A DNA stretch of 64,000 nucleotides. Source: JBMOUD01 sp049319665. Its GTDB lineage: Bacteria > Pseudomonadota > Gammaproteobacteria > Enterobacterales > Enterobacteriaceae. Location of the stretch: positions 67,272 through 131,271 of the forward strand of contig NZ_JBMOUD010000014.1 of assembly GCF_049319665.1 (NCBI RefSeq), written 5' to 3'. A program made the position numbers and the translations under genes. The notes under the pieces were generated by a model. The model was not told the DNA's origin, ran no database searches, and was given only the letters and a program-made list of their open reading frames with translations. How positions within the stretch are numbered: the stretch's first letter is position 1; each line of letters starts with the position of its first letter. Positions 50,300 to 59,478 of the stretch are shown here, piece after piece.

Positions 50300-50620
50300 A
50301 TGCGTTATTCTAAATTTATTATGTTGTCGGCGGTGGTTTGTGCCTCGATGTTGTCTTTCGCGCACACGGCTGCGGCGGCAACCTCTCATGAAATCACCTC
50401 GTTCTATGATGATTCCCAGCTGTATAAAATTGGGGATGTGGTACCGAGCGTGTATCGTACTAAACCTTACGATATTGTTGACTGGCAAAAGCGTAACCTG
50501 CCAGCGCCTCTGTCAGGCAGCCACTGGACATACATCGGCGGCAGCTACGCGCTGATAACCGATGCTGAAGGTAAAATCCTCAGAGCAGAATCGGGCGATA
50601 TCTTCTTCGCTAACGAATAG
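50300..50620 (+). CDS. RcnB-family periplasmic protein
   Basis: 106 residues from ATG 50300 (GGAGATGCT upstream). Signal peptide to about residue 26 (AHTAAAAT). The mature part has the RcnB pattern: YKIGDVVPSVYRTKPYDIVD, then LPAPLSGSHWTYIGGSYALI and TDAEGKIL. E. coli RcnB modulates nickel/cobalt export; this is a shorter relative without the usual histidine-rich stretch, so a metal role is not assured. Confidence 0.75.
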   Translation: MRYSKFIMLSAVVCASMLSFAHTAAAATSHEITSFYDDSQLYKIGDVVPSVYRTKPYDIVDWQKRNLPAPLSGSHWTYIGGSYALITDAEGKILRAESGDIFFANE

Positions 50621-50636
50621 CAATACCTCGCGGCTA

Positions 50637-51500
50637 TCAGCGAATATCGGCGGGTGAACAGCCAAAACGCTGCTTAAAGCGTAACGAGAAACGAGAGCTG
50701 GCGCGATAGCCACAGGCATCGGCGATTTGCGTCAGGCTCCAACGGGTGGTTTGCAATAGCGCCATGGCGTGGTGCATGCGGACATCCTGCAATAGTTCAC
50801 GAAAACTGGTTTGTTCTTCTGCGAGTCGCCGCCGCAATGTCGCCTCGCTCATCGCCAATTGCTGGCTGGCATCGGCTGCCGTCCAGGCAAATTCTGGCGT
50901 GCTCGCCAATAATGTGGTTAAGCGGGTGCTGATAGTCTCGCCAGTGTGGGGCATAAATACGATACCGCGCTCGGCCAGCGCAATCAGTACTCCTTGTAGA
51001 CGATGTTGCTGTAGCGCCGTGCTGGGGGATTCCCCCTCCAGACCGCGTAAGCAATAGTCCAACGTATCCTGCAATTCCTCATCTAATACCAAGGTCTTAA
51101 AACGGCTCAGTGGCGATAACGCGGCCAGCATGGGGGCGTGTTCTCGATAAAACGCGGCAATCAGATCGGATGAAAAACTCAAATACAAAGACTGGAAATA
51201 ACCATTTTCAGCATCGGGCGTTTTACTGACGTTCACCTGGGTATTTTGCGCAATCAGCATAATACGATCGCGACTTTCCAGCGTAACGGATGAACCCTGT
51301 TCATCTTCCGCCTGCAACCGACCCGACTTTATTCGTAACAGGCTGGCTTCAAAAAAGCGAAAACCACGTACCTGATGGGGCTGCTGGATAAAAGGGTGGG
51401 CAAGCGAAAAGAGCCGGCAGTGGTCTACCGGCACTTGGGAAGGCAGCAGAGTATTATTGATAATTGGAATATCAACGGTGCTCTTGATAGGGTTGGGCAT
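50637..51500 (-). CDS. AraC-family transcription regulator
   Basis: 287 residues. Ligand/oligomerisation domain N-terminal; two helix-turn-helix motifs at the C-terminus (FAWTAADASQQLAMSEATLR and WSLTQIADACGYRASSRFSL, ending RFKQRFGCSPADIR). It lies 21 bp downstream of the PEBP gene on the same strand, likely one transcript. Target and inducer unknown. Confidence 0.88.
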   Translation of the reverse strand: MPNPIKSTVDIPIINNTLLPSQVPVDHCRLFSLAHPFIQQPHQVRGFRFFEASLLRIKSGRLQAEDEQGSSVTLESRDRIMLIAQNTQVNVSKTPDAENGYFQSLYLSFSSDLIAAFYREHAPMLAALSPLSRFKTLVLDEELQDTLDYCLRGLEGESPSTALQQHRLQGVLIALAERGIVFMPHTGETISTRLTTLLASTPEFAWTAADASQQLAMSEATLRRRLAEEQTSFRELLQDVRMHHAMALLQTTRWSLTQIADACGYRASSRFSLRFKQRFGCSPADIR

Positions 51501-51521
51501 CGACTCTCCTGCCTGCGTTCA

Positions 51522-52148
51522 TTACGCGACGTTCGGGTTTAAACTGTAAGTACCGGTCAGGCTGGTTTGTGCCAGTACATGGCCTTCGATAGCTGACAAC
51601 ACGTCTGGGCCATAGATTTTACCTTGCAGACTCAAACGCGGAACATCTAACGCGTACAGGGTAAAAGTATAATCGTGGGCGATGGTGTCATTCCACGGTG
51701 GGCAAGGGCCATCATAACCGTGATAATCGCCGCTCATTTGCTCATCGCTGGCGAACCACTTGGTGTAGTCATTAATACCGTGGCGCATGGCGGATTCTGC
51801 AGGTAACGCAGGTTTACCGCGTGGGGTAATCGCCTCGCTATGGCTGCCCGCGGCAATCTCACGCAATTGGGCAGGAATATCGACTAATACCCAGTGGAAG
51901 AAGGTGATACGCGGCAATGCTGCGGATATTTCTTTTCCTTCCTGATTCACATCGTCCACCACGCTAGGGACGTGCGGGTCCTGGCATAGCAGCACGAAGG
52001 ATTGTGTGCCCGCTGGCACGTCATCCCAGGCTAAATGCGGGTTTTTGTTGCTGGATAGGGCCAGGTGGCTTTCTTTGTCCTGCACGGCAAAAGCAAACTC
52101 ACTGGGGATTGCTGAACCATGCGTAAAGTTTTGGCTGGTTAATTTCAT
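51522..52148 (-). CDS. PEBP / YbhB-YbcL-family protein
   Basis: 208 residues from ATG 52148 (AAGGATTTTCCC upstream; the in-frame ATG at 52163 overlaps this site). The phosphatidylethanolamine-binding fold is clear: FVLLCQDPHVP, FFHWVLVDIPAQLREIAAG, YHGYDGPCPPWND and TLYALDVPRLSL. Bacterial YbhB/YbcL homologues bind small ligands, with unclear physiology. It leads an operon with the AraC regulator. Confidence 0.88.
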   Translation of the reverse strand: MKLTSQNFTHGSAIPSEFAFAVQDKESHLALSSNKNPHLAWDDVPAGTQSFVLLCQDPHVPSVVDDVNQEGKEISAALPRITFFHWVLVDIPAQLREIAAGSHSEAITPRGKPALPAESAMRHGINDYTKWFASDEQMSGDYHGYDGPCPPWNDTIAHDYTFTLYALDVPRLSLQGKIYGPDVLSAIEGHVLAQTSLTGTYSLNPNVA

Positions 52149-52329
52149 GGGAAAATCCTTCAAAGATTAGCAACGCTCAACATCTCTACCAGAGAAGAAC
52201 ATGACCTGTCTCGGTAGAACATGGCGTCATTATAGTGCGGGACGTTACATGAAAAATGACTTATCCAGTCAATAAAGTCACCTTTACCGTCATTTTGAGC
52301 GGAAAGGTGATTTTATTATTCGATGACGG

Positions 52330-52593
52330 TTAATCCTTAAACCAGAAAAAATAGGCTGCAATCGTAGGTGGCAGGAAAATCAGCAGCATAATCGGCAGTT
52401 CTTCACCCACGCTATATCCGGCTTTTACGACCCCAAAATACATATTGGCCAGGCTAACGGCGAGCCAAAGCATGATAAACAGTCCGCCTGCCCATTTTTT
52501 GATACCAGGAAGGGTGGCTGACAATCGTTTAATGCGCACATAAAAGCAGGCTAACAGTAGAAAACCGCCGAGAAAAAAGAGCAGGGTATGCAT
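52330..52593 (-). CDS. Small three-helix inner-membrane protein
   Basis: 87 residues with hydrophobic segments at about 2-20, 38-55 and 66-84. No family recognised. Its base composition matches the surrounding chromosome, so it appears to be native. The start codon lacks a strong Shine-Dalgarno. Confidence 0.6.
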   Translation of the reverse strand: MHTLLFFLGGFLLLACFYVRIKRLSATLPGIKKWAGGLFIMLWLAVSLANMYFGVVKAGYSVGEELPIMLLIFLPPTIAAYFFWFKD

Positions 52594-52811
52594 AAGATGT
52601 GATTCTCATAGGGAGTGGCGTGGTCGGCCCCACGGGCAGTGCGTATCATATCCTATTTCTGAAATATCGGCTCCGAACGGCCAAGGAATAACTTATCTAT
52701 AATTGGTCTATTGCAGCATAGCGGTAGGGCACAAATTAATCCCCTCTGTTTAACGGCTCTCCGTTAAGATGGTGAAAACTATTACCTTTAATTGAGTATT
52801 TGGAGGATTAA

Positions 52812-53690
52812 ATGGCTGATTTACCTGAGTATGTACCACCAGCAGTCTGGGTTCCAGGCAAGGCAAACGGCGGTGCTTTTGCCAATATCAACCGCCCAAC
52901 GGCGGGAGCAAGATTTGATAAAGATCTGCCGGTTGGGAAACATCCTCTGCAACTCTATTCACTGGCAACACCTAACGGCGTAAAAGTCACGGTATTGCTC
53001 GAAGAACTGCTAGAACTTGGTCATACCGGTGCAGAATATGATGCCTGGCTGATTAAAATTGGTGACGGCGATCAGTTTGGCAGCGGTTTTGTCGCGGCTA
53101 ATCCTAACTCTAAAATTCCAGCATTAGTCGATCACAGCGGTGCAGAGCCAGTTCGTGTGTTTGAATCTGGCGCCATCTTGCTGTATCTGGCGGAGAAGTT
53201 CGGCGCATTCCTGCCAACAGAGAGCAAAGCGCGTACCGAAACGCTGTCTTGGCTATTTTGGCAAATGGGCAGCGCGCCGTTTGTCGGCGGCGGTTTCGGG
53301 CATTTCTATGCCTATGCTCCGGCCAAGTTTGAATACCCAATTGACCGCTTCGCGATGGAAACCAAACGCCAGCTTGACGTGTTGGATAAGCAATTAGCTG
53401 ACAATGAATTTATCGCCGGTAGCGAATATACCATCGCTGATATTGCCATTTGGCCTTGGTACGGTGCGCTGGCGAAAGGCTGGTTGTATAACGATGCCGC
53501 CACCTTCTTGTCGGTGCATGAATACAAGAACTTGCAACGCTGGGCGAATGCGATTGCTGAACGTCCTGCGGTACAGCGCGGGCGCAAAGTAAACCGCGTA
53601 TTTGGCGATCTCGACAGCCAATTGCACGAACGTCATGATGCATCGGATTTCCTGACCAAAACTCAGGATAAACTGAACACACAAGGCTAA
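52812..53690 (+). CDS. yghU: Glutathione S-transferase-like disulphide reductase YghU
   Basis: 292 residues, full length for YghU. Characteristic N-terminal extension (VPPAVWVPGKANGG, PTAGARFDKDLPVGKHPLQL), then the thioredoxin-like domain (LYSLATPNGVKVTVLLEELL) and the alpha-helical C-terminal domain (FGHFYAYAPAKFEYPIDRF, EYTIADIAIWPWYGAL). E. coli YghU is a glutathione-binding disulphide-bond reductase of the Nu class. GGAGG sits 6 bp before the ATG. Single-gene unit. Confidence 0.93.
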   Translation: MADLPEYVPPAVWVPGKANGGAFANINRPTAGARFDKDLPVGKHPLQLYSLATPNGVKVTVLLEELLELGHTGAEYDAWLIKIGDGDQFGSGFVAANPNSKIPALVDHSGAEPVRVFESGAILLYLAEKFGAFLPTESKARTETLSWLFWQMGSAPFVGGGFGHFYAYAPAKFEYPIDRFAMETKRQLDVLDKQLADNEFIAGSEYTIADIAIWPWYGALAKGWLYNDAATFLSVHEYKNLQRWANAIAERPAVQRGRKVNRVFGDLDSQLHERHDASDFLTKTQDKLNTQG

Positions 53691-53768
53691 AACTCTCTTT
53701 AGCTGACGCTATCCAGCCGCTTATTTATTCGCGCGGCTGGATATTTTCTTATTTGATAGCGGCGCTGA

Positions 53769-54863
53769 TTAACAACGTAATTCAAAGAACGCGCTGGCGA
53801 CCACTTCCCCATTCATAATCAATTCAACCTGATGCTTGCCCGGATAATGTTTACGCGTGGTGAAATCACGGATCTGCTGTTTACGGCTAAAGCGAATGCG
53901 CTCGCCGGGTGCCAGTATTAACTCCTTCAGCTTAAATACCTTGCTCGATGTGGTCCCGTTTTGCCGCACATAGTGCAGGCGGTAATCGATGATAAGTTTT
54001 TGCGTATCAGTAGAGGTTGAACTGAGATCGGCGGATAACGTTATGCTGTCGCCAAGAGAGAGTTGCCCTGGAGAAATGCTAAATTCATGGGCGGTAATCT
54101 CTGGCACGGCATCTGCGCCCATTATCGCCAGCGCTTTGTTGTTGCCTTGTTTTATCAGCGTGCGCAGTGCCTGACGAATAATCCAGCGGGTTTGCGGGTT
54201 ATTGCTATCCCATTGTGCGACGCGATCCAGCACCCAATCAGGATGAGATTTCGTCACATCATTAAGATGATTCGCCACCGAGCGACGCACATACAAGCTC
54301 GGATCGTTGTGCAAATTTTCCAGAATAGGGGCCGCCAGTTCCGGGGAGGCTTCAATTTCTGCCAGTCGGAATGACCAAGGCAGCCGGGGGCGAGACCCTT
54401 CGCTTGCCAACCGGCGCACGGCGGCATGGCAATCCAGCGACCAGGCTTTCATGATGTCCAGCGCGCGCGGTGTATCGTCACGTAAGAACTCACGCACTGC
54501 AAATTCGGACGTGCCGAACGGCGTAAAGAATTTTAATGCTGCCATTGAACGCTCAAAATCATGTCGGCCGTATTGCCCGACATAATCCGGTGCGATGAAC
54601 GACATAAAGCCTTTGCTCAGTCGGGGAGCGGCGTCGACTAATAACAGTAATGCTGAGTCATAATCTTTTGTTGCCAGCGCGATGGCGTCGCTGGTGCGGC
54701 GAACTCGCTGCATTAATGTCAGGTCATCCAAGCCATCAAGCACCGTCGAGAGGAAAACCTTTTCATCAATATCGGTATTTATCGATTTAAGTAGGGTTGC
54801 CAAGGTACGAAACTGCTGTTCGCATAGTAAGTCTTTGAATGGGATAGGGTCTTTGCTTGCCAT
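53769..54863 (-). CDS. DNA alkylation-repair HEAT-repeat glycosylase, AlkC-like
   Basis: 364 residues. HEAT-like helical repeats fill about residues 1-240, including KAWSLDCHAAVRRLASEGSR followed by PRLPW, a hallmark of AlkC/AlkD-type proteins, and DPSLYVRRSVANHLNDVTK with WIIRQALRTLIKQG. The C-terminal part from about residue 255 (HEFSISPGQLSLGDSIT onward) is an Ig-like beta domain, which distinguishes AlkC from AlkD. Such enzymes remove 3-methyladenine and related bases from DNA. Divergent from the gene at 55022. Confidence 0.82.
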   Translation of the reverse strand: MASKDPIPFKDLLCEQQFRTLATLLKSINTDIDEKVFLSTVLDGLDDLTLMQRVRRTSDAIALATKDYDSALLLLVDAAPRLSKGFMSFIAPDYVGQYGRHDFERSMAALKFFTPFGTSEFAVREFLRDDTPRALDIMKAWSLDCHAAVRRLASEGSRPRLPWSFRLAEIEASPELAAPILENLHNDPSLYVRRSVANHLNDVTKSHPDWVLDRVAQWDSNNPQTRWIIRQALRTLIKQGNNKALAIMGADAVPEITAHEFSISPGQLSLGDSITLSADLSSTSTDTQKLIIDYRLHYVRQNGTTSSKVFKLKELILAPGERIRFSRKQQIRDFTTRKHYPGKHQVELIMNGEVVASAFFELRC

Positions 54864-54932
54864 TTTTATTAGGATCTCCGTTCGCTATGCCATACGTCAC
54901 GGCACAACTCACAGTATTGCAGACCCGGCTGT

Positions 54933-54975
54933 CAGTTTCTGTCAGGAGTGTTGCTCAGACTCCTGACAGAAACTG
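54933..54975. promoter_or_regulatory. 17-bp perfect inverted repeat (operator) in divergent promoter region
   Basis: CAGTTTCTGTCAGGAGT (54933-54949) and its exact inverse complement ACTCCTGACAGAAACTG (54959-54975), 9-bp spacer. Each arm itself contains CTGTCAG/CTGACAG. It lies between the alkC-like gene and the SnoaL-like gene. No T-run follows, so an operator is likelier than a terminator. The WYL regulator at 55479 is the obvious candidate ligand-responsive binder. Confidence 0.7.
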
Positions 54976-55021
54976 TCGCAGTGATAGATGATAATCAATG
55001 TATCTAAAACAGGAGGTCACA

Positions 55022-55387
55022 ATGCAAGATATTACTCATAACTTACCCGAGGTTATCCAGGCTAACATTGCAGCTCATAATGAGCGTGATGAAGATACTT
55101 TTATCTCAACGTTTGCTTCAGATGCTTTGCTCAATGATGCAAGTCGAGAATTCTTTGGACATGATGCTATTCGAGGTTGGGTCAAAAAAGAGATATTCGA
55201 TGATAGCGTAACGATGACGGTGAAAAAGGCGTATATCAATCATGGTAATATTATTATTCATGCTATTGTTGATGGCACATTCGATAAGTCAAAATTACCA
55301 GACCCTGTTATCCTTACTTATTATTTTAGCGTGAGGGATGAGAAAATAACGCAATTAATTATCTTATTAAATAAAGATATTTATTAA
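55022..55387 (+). CDS. SnoaL/NTF2-like protein
   Basis: 121 residues from ATG 55022, with AGGAGG immediately upstream. Layout of a nuclear-transport-factor-2-like cone fold: LPEVIQANIAAHNERDEDTF, FASDALLNDASREFFGHDAI, RGWVKKEIFDD and a closing beta hairpin (YYFSVRDEKITQLIILLN). Many such proteins are small-molecule-binding or isomerase-like; no catalytic call is possible. Probably controlled by the WYL regulator encoded just downstream. Confidence 0.75.
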   Translation: MQDITHNLPEVIQANIAAHNERDEDTFISTFASDALLNDASREFFGHDAIRGWVKKEIFDDSVTMTVKKAYINHGNIIIHAIVDGTFDKSKLPDPVILTYYFSVRDEKITQLIILLNKDIY

Positions 55388-55478
55388 TGGCTATTAATGT
55401 CTGAAGTTTGTTTCAATGTTAGTGATGGTTATTTCTATGTTATGATGACGTTTATAATCAACTTCGAGATAATACATT

Positions 55479-56159
55479 ATGTCACGTGCTGCCAGACTTC
55501 TTGATATTCTTCAAATTCTCAGAGGAAGGCAGCGTCCAACGACGGCCAAAGAGTTGTCGGTGGCGGTGAGTGTATCGGAAAGAACAATTTATCGAGATAT
55601 CCTTTCATTAACCGCAGCCGGTGCGCATATTGATGGTGAAGCTGGCGTCGGTTATTTACTGCGTAAAGAGACATTCCTACCGCCATTAATGCTGACGGAA
55701 GACGAGGCGGAATCGCTGTTACTCGGTTTGAGATATGTTAATCAACGAGGTGATACCACTTTAAAAGAAGTGGCAATGAATGCGCGGAGTAAATTGGTCA
55801 GTATTCTGCCTGATGCTATCCGTTTACATGAACATTCACCGGAAGTATTACCCGGTCCTTCCTATGACTATTTTCCAGAAAATATATTGCCGCTTAATTT
55901 CTTTCGCATTGCTATTCGCCAGCAATTACGTCTTTATATCTCGTATTCTGATGAGCAAAAAAATATCACTGAGCGAGAAATATGGCCAATGGCATTATCT
56001 TTTACCGATTCGGTGCGAATTTTAGTGGCCTGGTGCGAACTGCGCCAGCAATTTAGGTTCTTCCGTACCGATCGTATCCTTACCGCCCGCGAAGGGGAAA
56101 AATACCCGATATCCAGAACCAAGCTATTGAAGCAGTTCAAATCTCATTATGATTTTTAA
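55479..56159 (+). CDS. YafY-type HTH/WYL-domain transcription regulator
   Basis: 226 residues. N-terminal HTH_11 domain (RLLDILQILRGRQRPTTAKE, then VSERTIYRDILSL) and a WYL ligand-binding domain (FRIAIRQQLRLYISYSDEQK, REIWPMALSF, CELRQQFRFFRTDRI). WYL proteins sense ligands and often act on palindromes close to their own gene; the inverted repeat at 54933-54975 is such a site. Confidence 0.9.
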   Translation: MSRAARLLDILQILRGRQRPTTAKELSVAVSVSERTIYRDILSLTAAGAHIDGEAGVGYLLRKETFLPPLMLTEDEAESLLLGLRYVNQRGDTTLKEVAMNARSKLVSILPDAIRLHEHSPEVLPGPSYDYFPENILPLNFFRIAIRQQLRLYISYSDEQKNITEREIWPMALSFTDSVRILVAWCELRQQFRFFRTDRILTAREGEKYPISRTKLLKQFKSHYDF

Positions 56160-56209
56160 ATGACTCGCGCACTGAATGCGCGCATGAAGAAATTAATCAC
56201 GTTTTAACC

Positions 56210-57127
56210 TTAGCGGGTATTGTTATCCCAAGGTGAAGTGGTGAATTGCTCGATAAGCCAGTCGGAAAATACGCGGGTTTTCTGCGGTGTATAGCGTGCT
56301 GAAGGCCTAACCAGATGAATATCGCCGCTATATTCGAACTGCCAGTCATTTAAAATTCGCACCAATTTTCCGCTATTAAGCTCATCTAAAATAAGCCATC
56401 GGGCGCTGATCATCACGCCCATTCCAGCCACGCCCGCCGCGACCAGGGTGGTGGAGTCATTGGCTATCAAACGCTCATTCACTCTTACTGTCGCCGTTTT
56501 GTTACCCGTACGAAAACGCCAGTCTGGATAGCCTTCGATACGAGGATTCACCAGACAGGCGTGCTCAGTGAGTTGCTCCGGCGTTTCGGGGGTACCATAG
56601 CGGGATAAATAAGCCGGGGCTGCGACCAAAATACGCTCGTTAGACGATAATCTGCGTGCGACCAGACGGCTGTCGGCCAGATCGCCAATACGTACCGCCA
56701 GATCGAAACGTTCATGTACCAGATCAACATAGCGATCGGAGAATTCAGCATCGATAGTGATCTGCGGCCACGTAGCCATAAACTCAGGCAGTCGAGGTGA
56801 AATCCAGCGTTGCCCGAAGGTTGCGGGCAACGCAATACGCAGCAGGCCAGAGGCGATCTGGTTGTTTTGAGTGACTTCGGCTGAGGCTTCATCCATCAGC
56901 GACAGCGCCGCTCGCATGCGCTGATAATAGCGCGTTCCCGCCTCGGTTGGGGCGAGGCGGCGGGTTGTGCGTTCCAGCAGTCGAATCCCCAAACGTGCCT
57001 CAAGCGCGCTGACCCGCCGAGAGATAATGGAGGCATCGCGATTGAGCACGCTGCTGGCCGCGGTGAAACTGCCTTTGTCAAAAGCCGCCAGAAAGGCCTG
57101 CACTTCATCTAACTCGCTGCCGTCCAT
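56210..57127 (-). CDS. LysR-family transcription regulator
   Basis: 305 residues, complete. N-terminal wHTH (VQAFLAAFDKGSFTAASSVL, then RRVSALEARLGIRLLERTTR) and a LysR substrate-binding domain. It belongs to the large subgroup close to YafC/DmlR-type regulators. It lies downstream of nimT on the same strand with a 79-bp gap; its target is not evident. Confidence 0.9.
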   Translation of the reverse strand: MDGSELDEVQAFLAAFDKGSFTAASSVLNRDASIISRRVSALEARLGIRLLERTTRRLAPTEAGTRYYQRMRAALSLMDEASAEVTQNNQIASGLLRIALPATFGQRWISPRLPEFMATWPQITIDAEFSDRYVDLVHERFDLAVRIGDLADSRLVARRLSSNERILVAAPAYLSRYGTPETPEQLTEHACLVNPRIEGYPDWRFRTGNKTATVRVNERLIANDSTTLVAAGVAGMGVMISARWLILDELNSGKLVRILNDWQFEYSGDIHLVRPSARYTPQKTRVFSDWLIEQFTTSPWDNNTR

Positions 57128-57206
57128 GCTATTCCCCAGATAATTGATAGTATCGCGATGCCTATTATCATCTGATTTATAGATGTTCAGCCAGCGTTGT
57201 CAGCGG

Positions 57207-58406
57207 CTATGGCACATCCGAGATACGACGGGCGCGACCGGCCAGCCATCCGACAATGGCCATCACTACACAAAAAGCCAAGCACAATCCCAAAGACAGA
57301 TGCCAGTTGTGGCTTATCTCATGCAGTTTACCCATGAGCGGCGGGCCTGCGGCAGAAAGTAAATAACCCACGCATTGCACCATCCCTGAAAGCGCGGCGG
57401 CTTGATGCGCATTGGCGCTGCGCAGGCCGACAAACGACAGGCTGAGGACCATGCTCATCCCGGTGCCGATACCCAGAAGTATGACCCAAAGGGTGGCCGC
57501 GGTAGGAGCAAATAACAAGCCTAACAGGCCGGCGATTGTCACCAAGGTTGATAAAAATGCGGGAACGCGCTGATCCTTTAATCGGGCGATAAAGGGGATC
57601 ACAAACAGCACCGGAAGCGCACCTGAAAGCTGCAACAAGCCGTGCAGGGAGCCAGCTTGCGCAGCCGTATAACCGGCATCTTGTAAAATATCTGGTAGCC
57701 AGCTGATGGCGACATAGTTGATAAAGGAGTTGATGCCAAAGAACAGCGTCACTTGCCAGGCTAACGCCGAATGCCAGACCTTGTTACTGTCAGCTGAATT
57801 CAGGGCGTTTGGCGCCATAACCGTATGGCTACGCAACTGAGGTAACCAGACAATCGCGCTGATAATTGGCAGCAAGATAAAGATGCCGGTTGCAAAGCGC
57901 CAGCCGAAGTGGGAAGCCTGCGACAATGGCACCACAATAGCGGAACTTAACGCCGCCATCGCGCCCATTGATAAGGCATAAAACGCGGTGAGTATCGTCA
58001 CTTTCGCCGGGAAATCGCGCTTTATCAGGCTGGGTAACAGCACATTAATAATCGCGATACCGCTACCTATCACCAACGTGCCGAGATAGAGATTCCACTC
58101 CGAACCGGTCGAGCGCACAGCAATACCGATAGCGGTAACGCATAAGGCGATAAACAGCGTGCGTTCAATACCATATTCGCGAGAAATTCTGGCGGCGAAA
58201 GGGGAGATAAAAGCAAAAGCCAGCAGCGGCAGCGTGATCAACATCGATACGTTAGTGGTGCTAAGCGTAAAGCTATGTTTGATGGTGTCTAATAATGGCG
58301 CAATGCCGCTTATCGGCGCGCGCAGCGTTGTCGCAATTAACAAGATCCCGATAATAAGCAAGACGGGTCGTGCCACTGAATGACTGAGAACAGATGGGTT
58401 GCTCAT
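57207..58406 (-). CDS. nimT: MFS transporter, NimT/CynX family
   Basis: 399 residues with about twelve transmembrane helices. Opening VLLIIGILLIATTLRAPISG and the block FFGINSFINYVAISWLPDIL are typical of the CynX/NimT (cyanate/2-nitroimidazole) family. The divergent AraC-type gene with an N-terminal cupin corresponds to NimR, the NimT regulator in E. coli, so export of nitroimidazole-like compounds is the likely role. Confidence 0.8.
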   Translation of the reverse strand: MSNPSVLSHSVARPVLLIIGILLIATTLRAPISGIAPLLDTIKHSFTLSTTNVSMLITLPLLAFAFISPFAARISREYGIERTLFIALCVTAIGIAVRSTGSEWNLYLGTLVIGSGIAIINVLLPSLIKRDFPAKVTILTAFYALSMGAMAALSSAIVVPLSQASHFGWRFATGIFILLPIISAIVWLPQLRSHTVMAPNALNSADSNKVWHSALAWQVTLFFGINSFINYVAISWLPDILQDAGYTAAQAGSLHGLLQLSGALPVLFVIPFIARLKDQRVPAFLSTLVTIAGLLGLLFAPTAATLWVILLGIGTGMSMVLSLSFVGLRSANAHQAAALSGMVQCVGYLLSAAGPPLMGKLHEISHNWHLSLGLCLAFCVVMAIVGWLAGRARRISDVP

Positions 58407-58513
58407 AGAATAAAATGACTCAATGCGGTGGAGATAAAAGGCAAGTTTACGTATCGCTACCGAGGATGAATTACGTTATATTGACAAAAAAATCACTAAA
58501 AACAGTCATCGTG

Positions 58514-59314
58514 ATGCCAACCCTAAAAGAAGCACCCGCATTGTTTAATCCTGATGTGCTAACGCAGCCCGTTATTTCCTTCTTTTACGAAATTTCTGAC
58601 GGCACCATTGAATCGCCTAAACACACTCACCGTAAAGGGCAGCTGGTCGTCGCTATGCACGGCAGTGTGATCTGTGAAACCGATAAAGGCTGGTGGATGG
58701 TGCCGCCACATTGCGCGGTGTGGATCCCCGGCGGGATATTGCATAGCAACAGCACAGACCACAACGGCGTGCTTTATTTTGTCTATATCGAACCTGAAAC
58801 GGCTAATTTGCCCACCAGCTGCTGCACGTTATCGATAACCCCGTTGCTCAGAGAATTAATTCAGCGACTGGCAGAACTGCCGCAGAACTATCAGGCGGAT
58901 GATAGCGCCGGGCGTCTGGCCGCGGTGTTGCTTGATGAACTGGTATTGATGAAAGTCGAACAACTGCATTTACCTATCTCCAACGATCCGCGTCTGCGCA
59001 CGATTGCCAAATTATTAACGGCCAACCCAGCCGATAGAAGAAAAGTCGCCGAGTGGGCGCAAAAGCTGGCAATGAGCGAACGCACCTTCACCCGCTTTAT
59101 TATCAAAGAAACCGGCATGACCTTCGGACGCTGGCGGCAGCAACTGCATATCATCATCGCCTTACAGCAACTCTCTGCTGGTGTTCGTGTTCAGCGGGTG
59201 GCGGATAACTTAGGTTATGAGTCGGTGAATGCTTTTATCACCATGTTCAAGAAAGTTTTGGGCAAACCGCCAGCCCGTTATTTTTCCAGTCTTGATGAGC
59301 CAACCGAGCGTTAG
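58514..59314 (+). CDS. nimR: AraC-family regulator with cupin domain, NimR-like
   Basis: 266 residues from ATG 58514; a longer form from ATG 58466 is possible. N-terminal cupin (ESPKHTHRKGQLVVAMHGSV, WWMVPPHCAVWIPGGILHSN) and C-terminal double HTH (AQKLAMSERTFTRFIIKETG, RVQRVADNLGYESVNAFITM). Same size and layout as E. coli NimR, which controls the divergent nimT. The intergenic region of about 107 bp should contain shared promoters and operator. Confidence 0.8.
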   Translation: MPTLKEAPALFNPDVLTQPVISFFYEISDGTIESPKHTHRKGQLVVAMHGSVICETDKGWWMVPPHCAVWIPGGILHSNSTDHNGVLYFVYIEPETANLPTSCCTLSITPLLRELIQRLAELPQNYQADDSAGRLAAVLLDELVLMKVEQLHLPISNDPRLRTIAKLLTANPADRRKVAEWAQKLAMSERTFTRFIIKETGMTFGRWRQQLHIIIALQQLSAGVRVQRVADNLGYESVNAFITMFKKVLGKPPARYFSSLDEPTER

Positions 59315-59410
59315 CCTTAGCTAAGACCCTGCAAACGTCCCACCCACTTTTATCCCGCTTCGCGTAAATCGCTGTCCGCAATCTAGCGGCTACACTTGAC
59401 GATAAATTTT

Positions 59411-59436
59411 GAGTAGGTAGACTGGTCTACCTACTC
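59411..59436. promoter_or_regulatory. Palindromic operator for the TetR regulator
   Basis: GAGTAGGTAGAC (59411-59422) and GTCTACCTACTC (59425-59436) are exact inverse complements around TG, a 26-bp palindrome 43 bp upstream of the TetR gene. The GTAGGTAGAC-x2-GTCTACCTAC core is typical of operators bound by this TetR subgroup. Confidence 0.85.
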
Positions 59437-59478
59437 GTTTTGAACGGCTGATAATTATCGCCAATGCCGGAGGATGTG

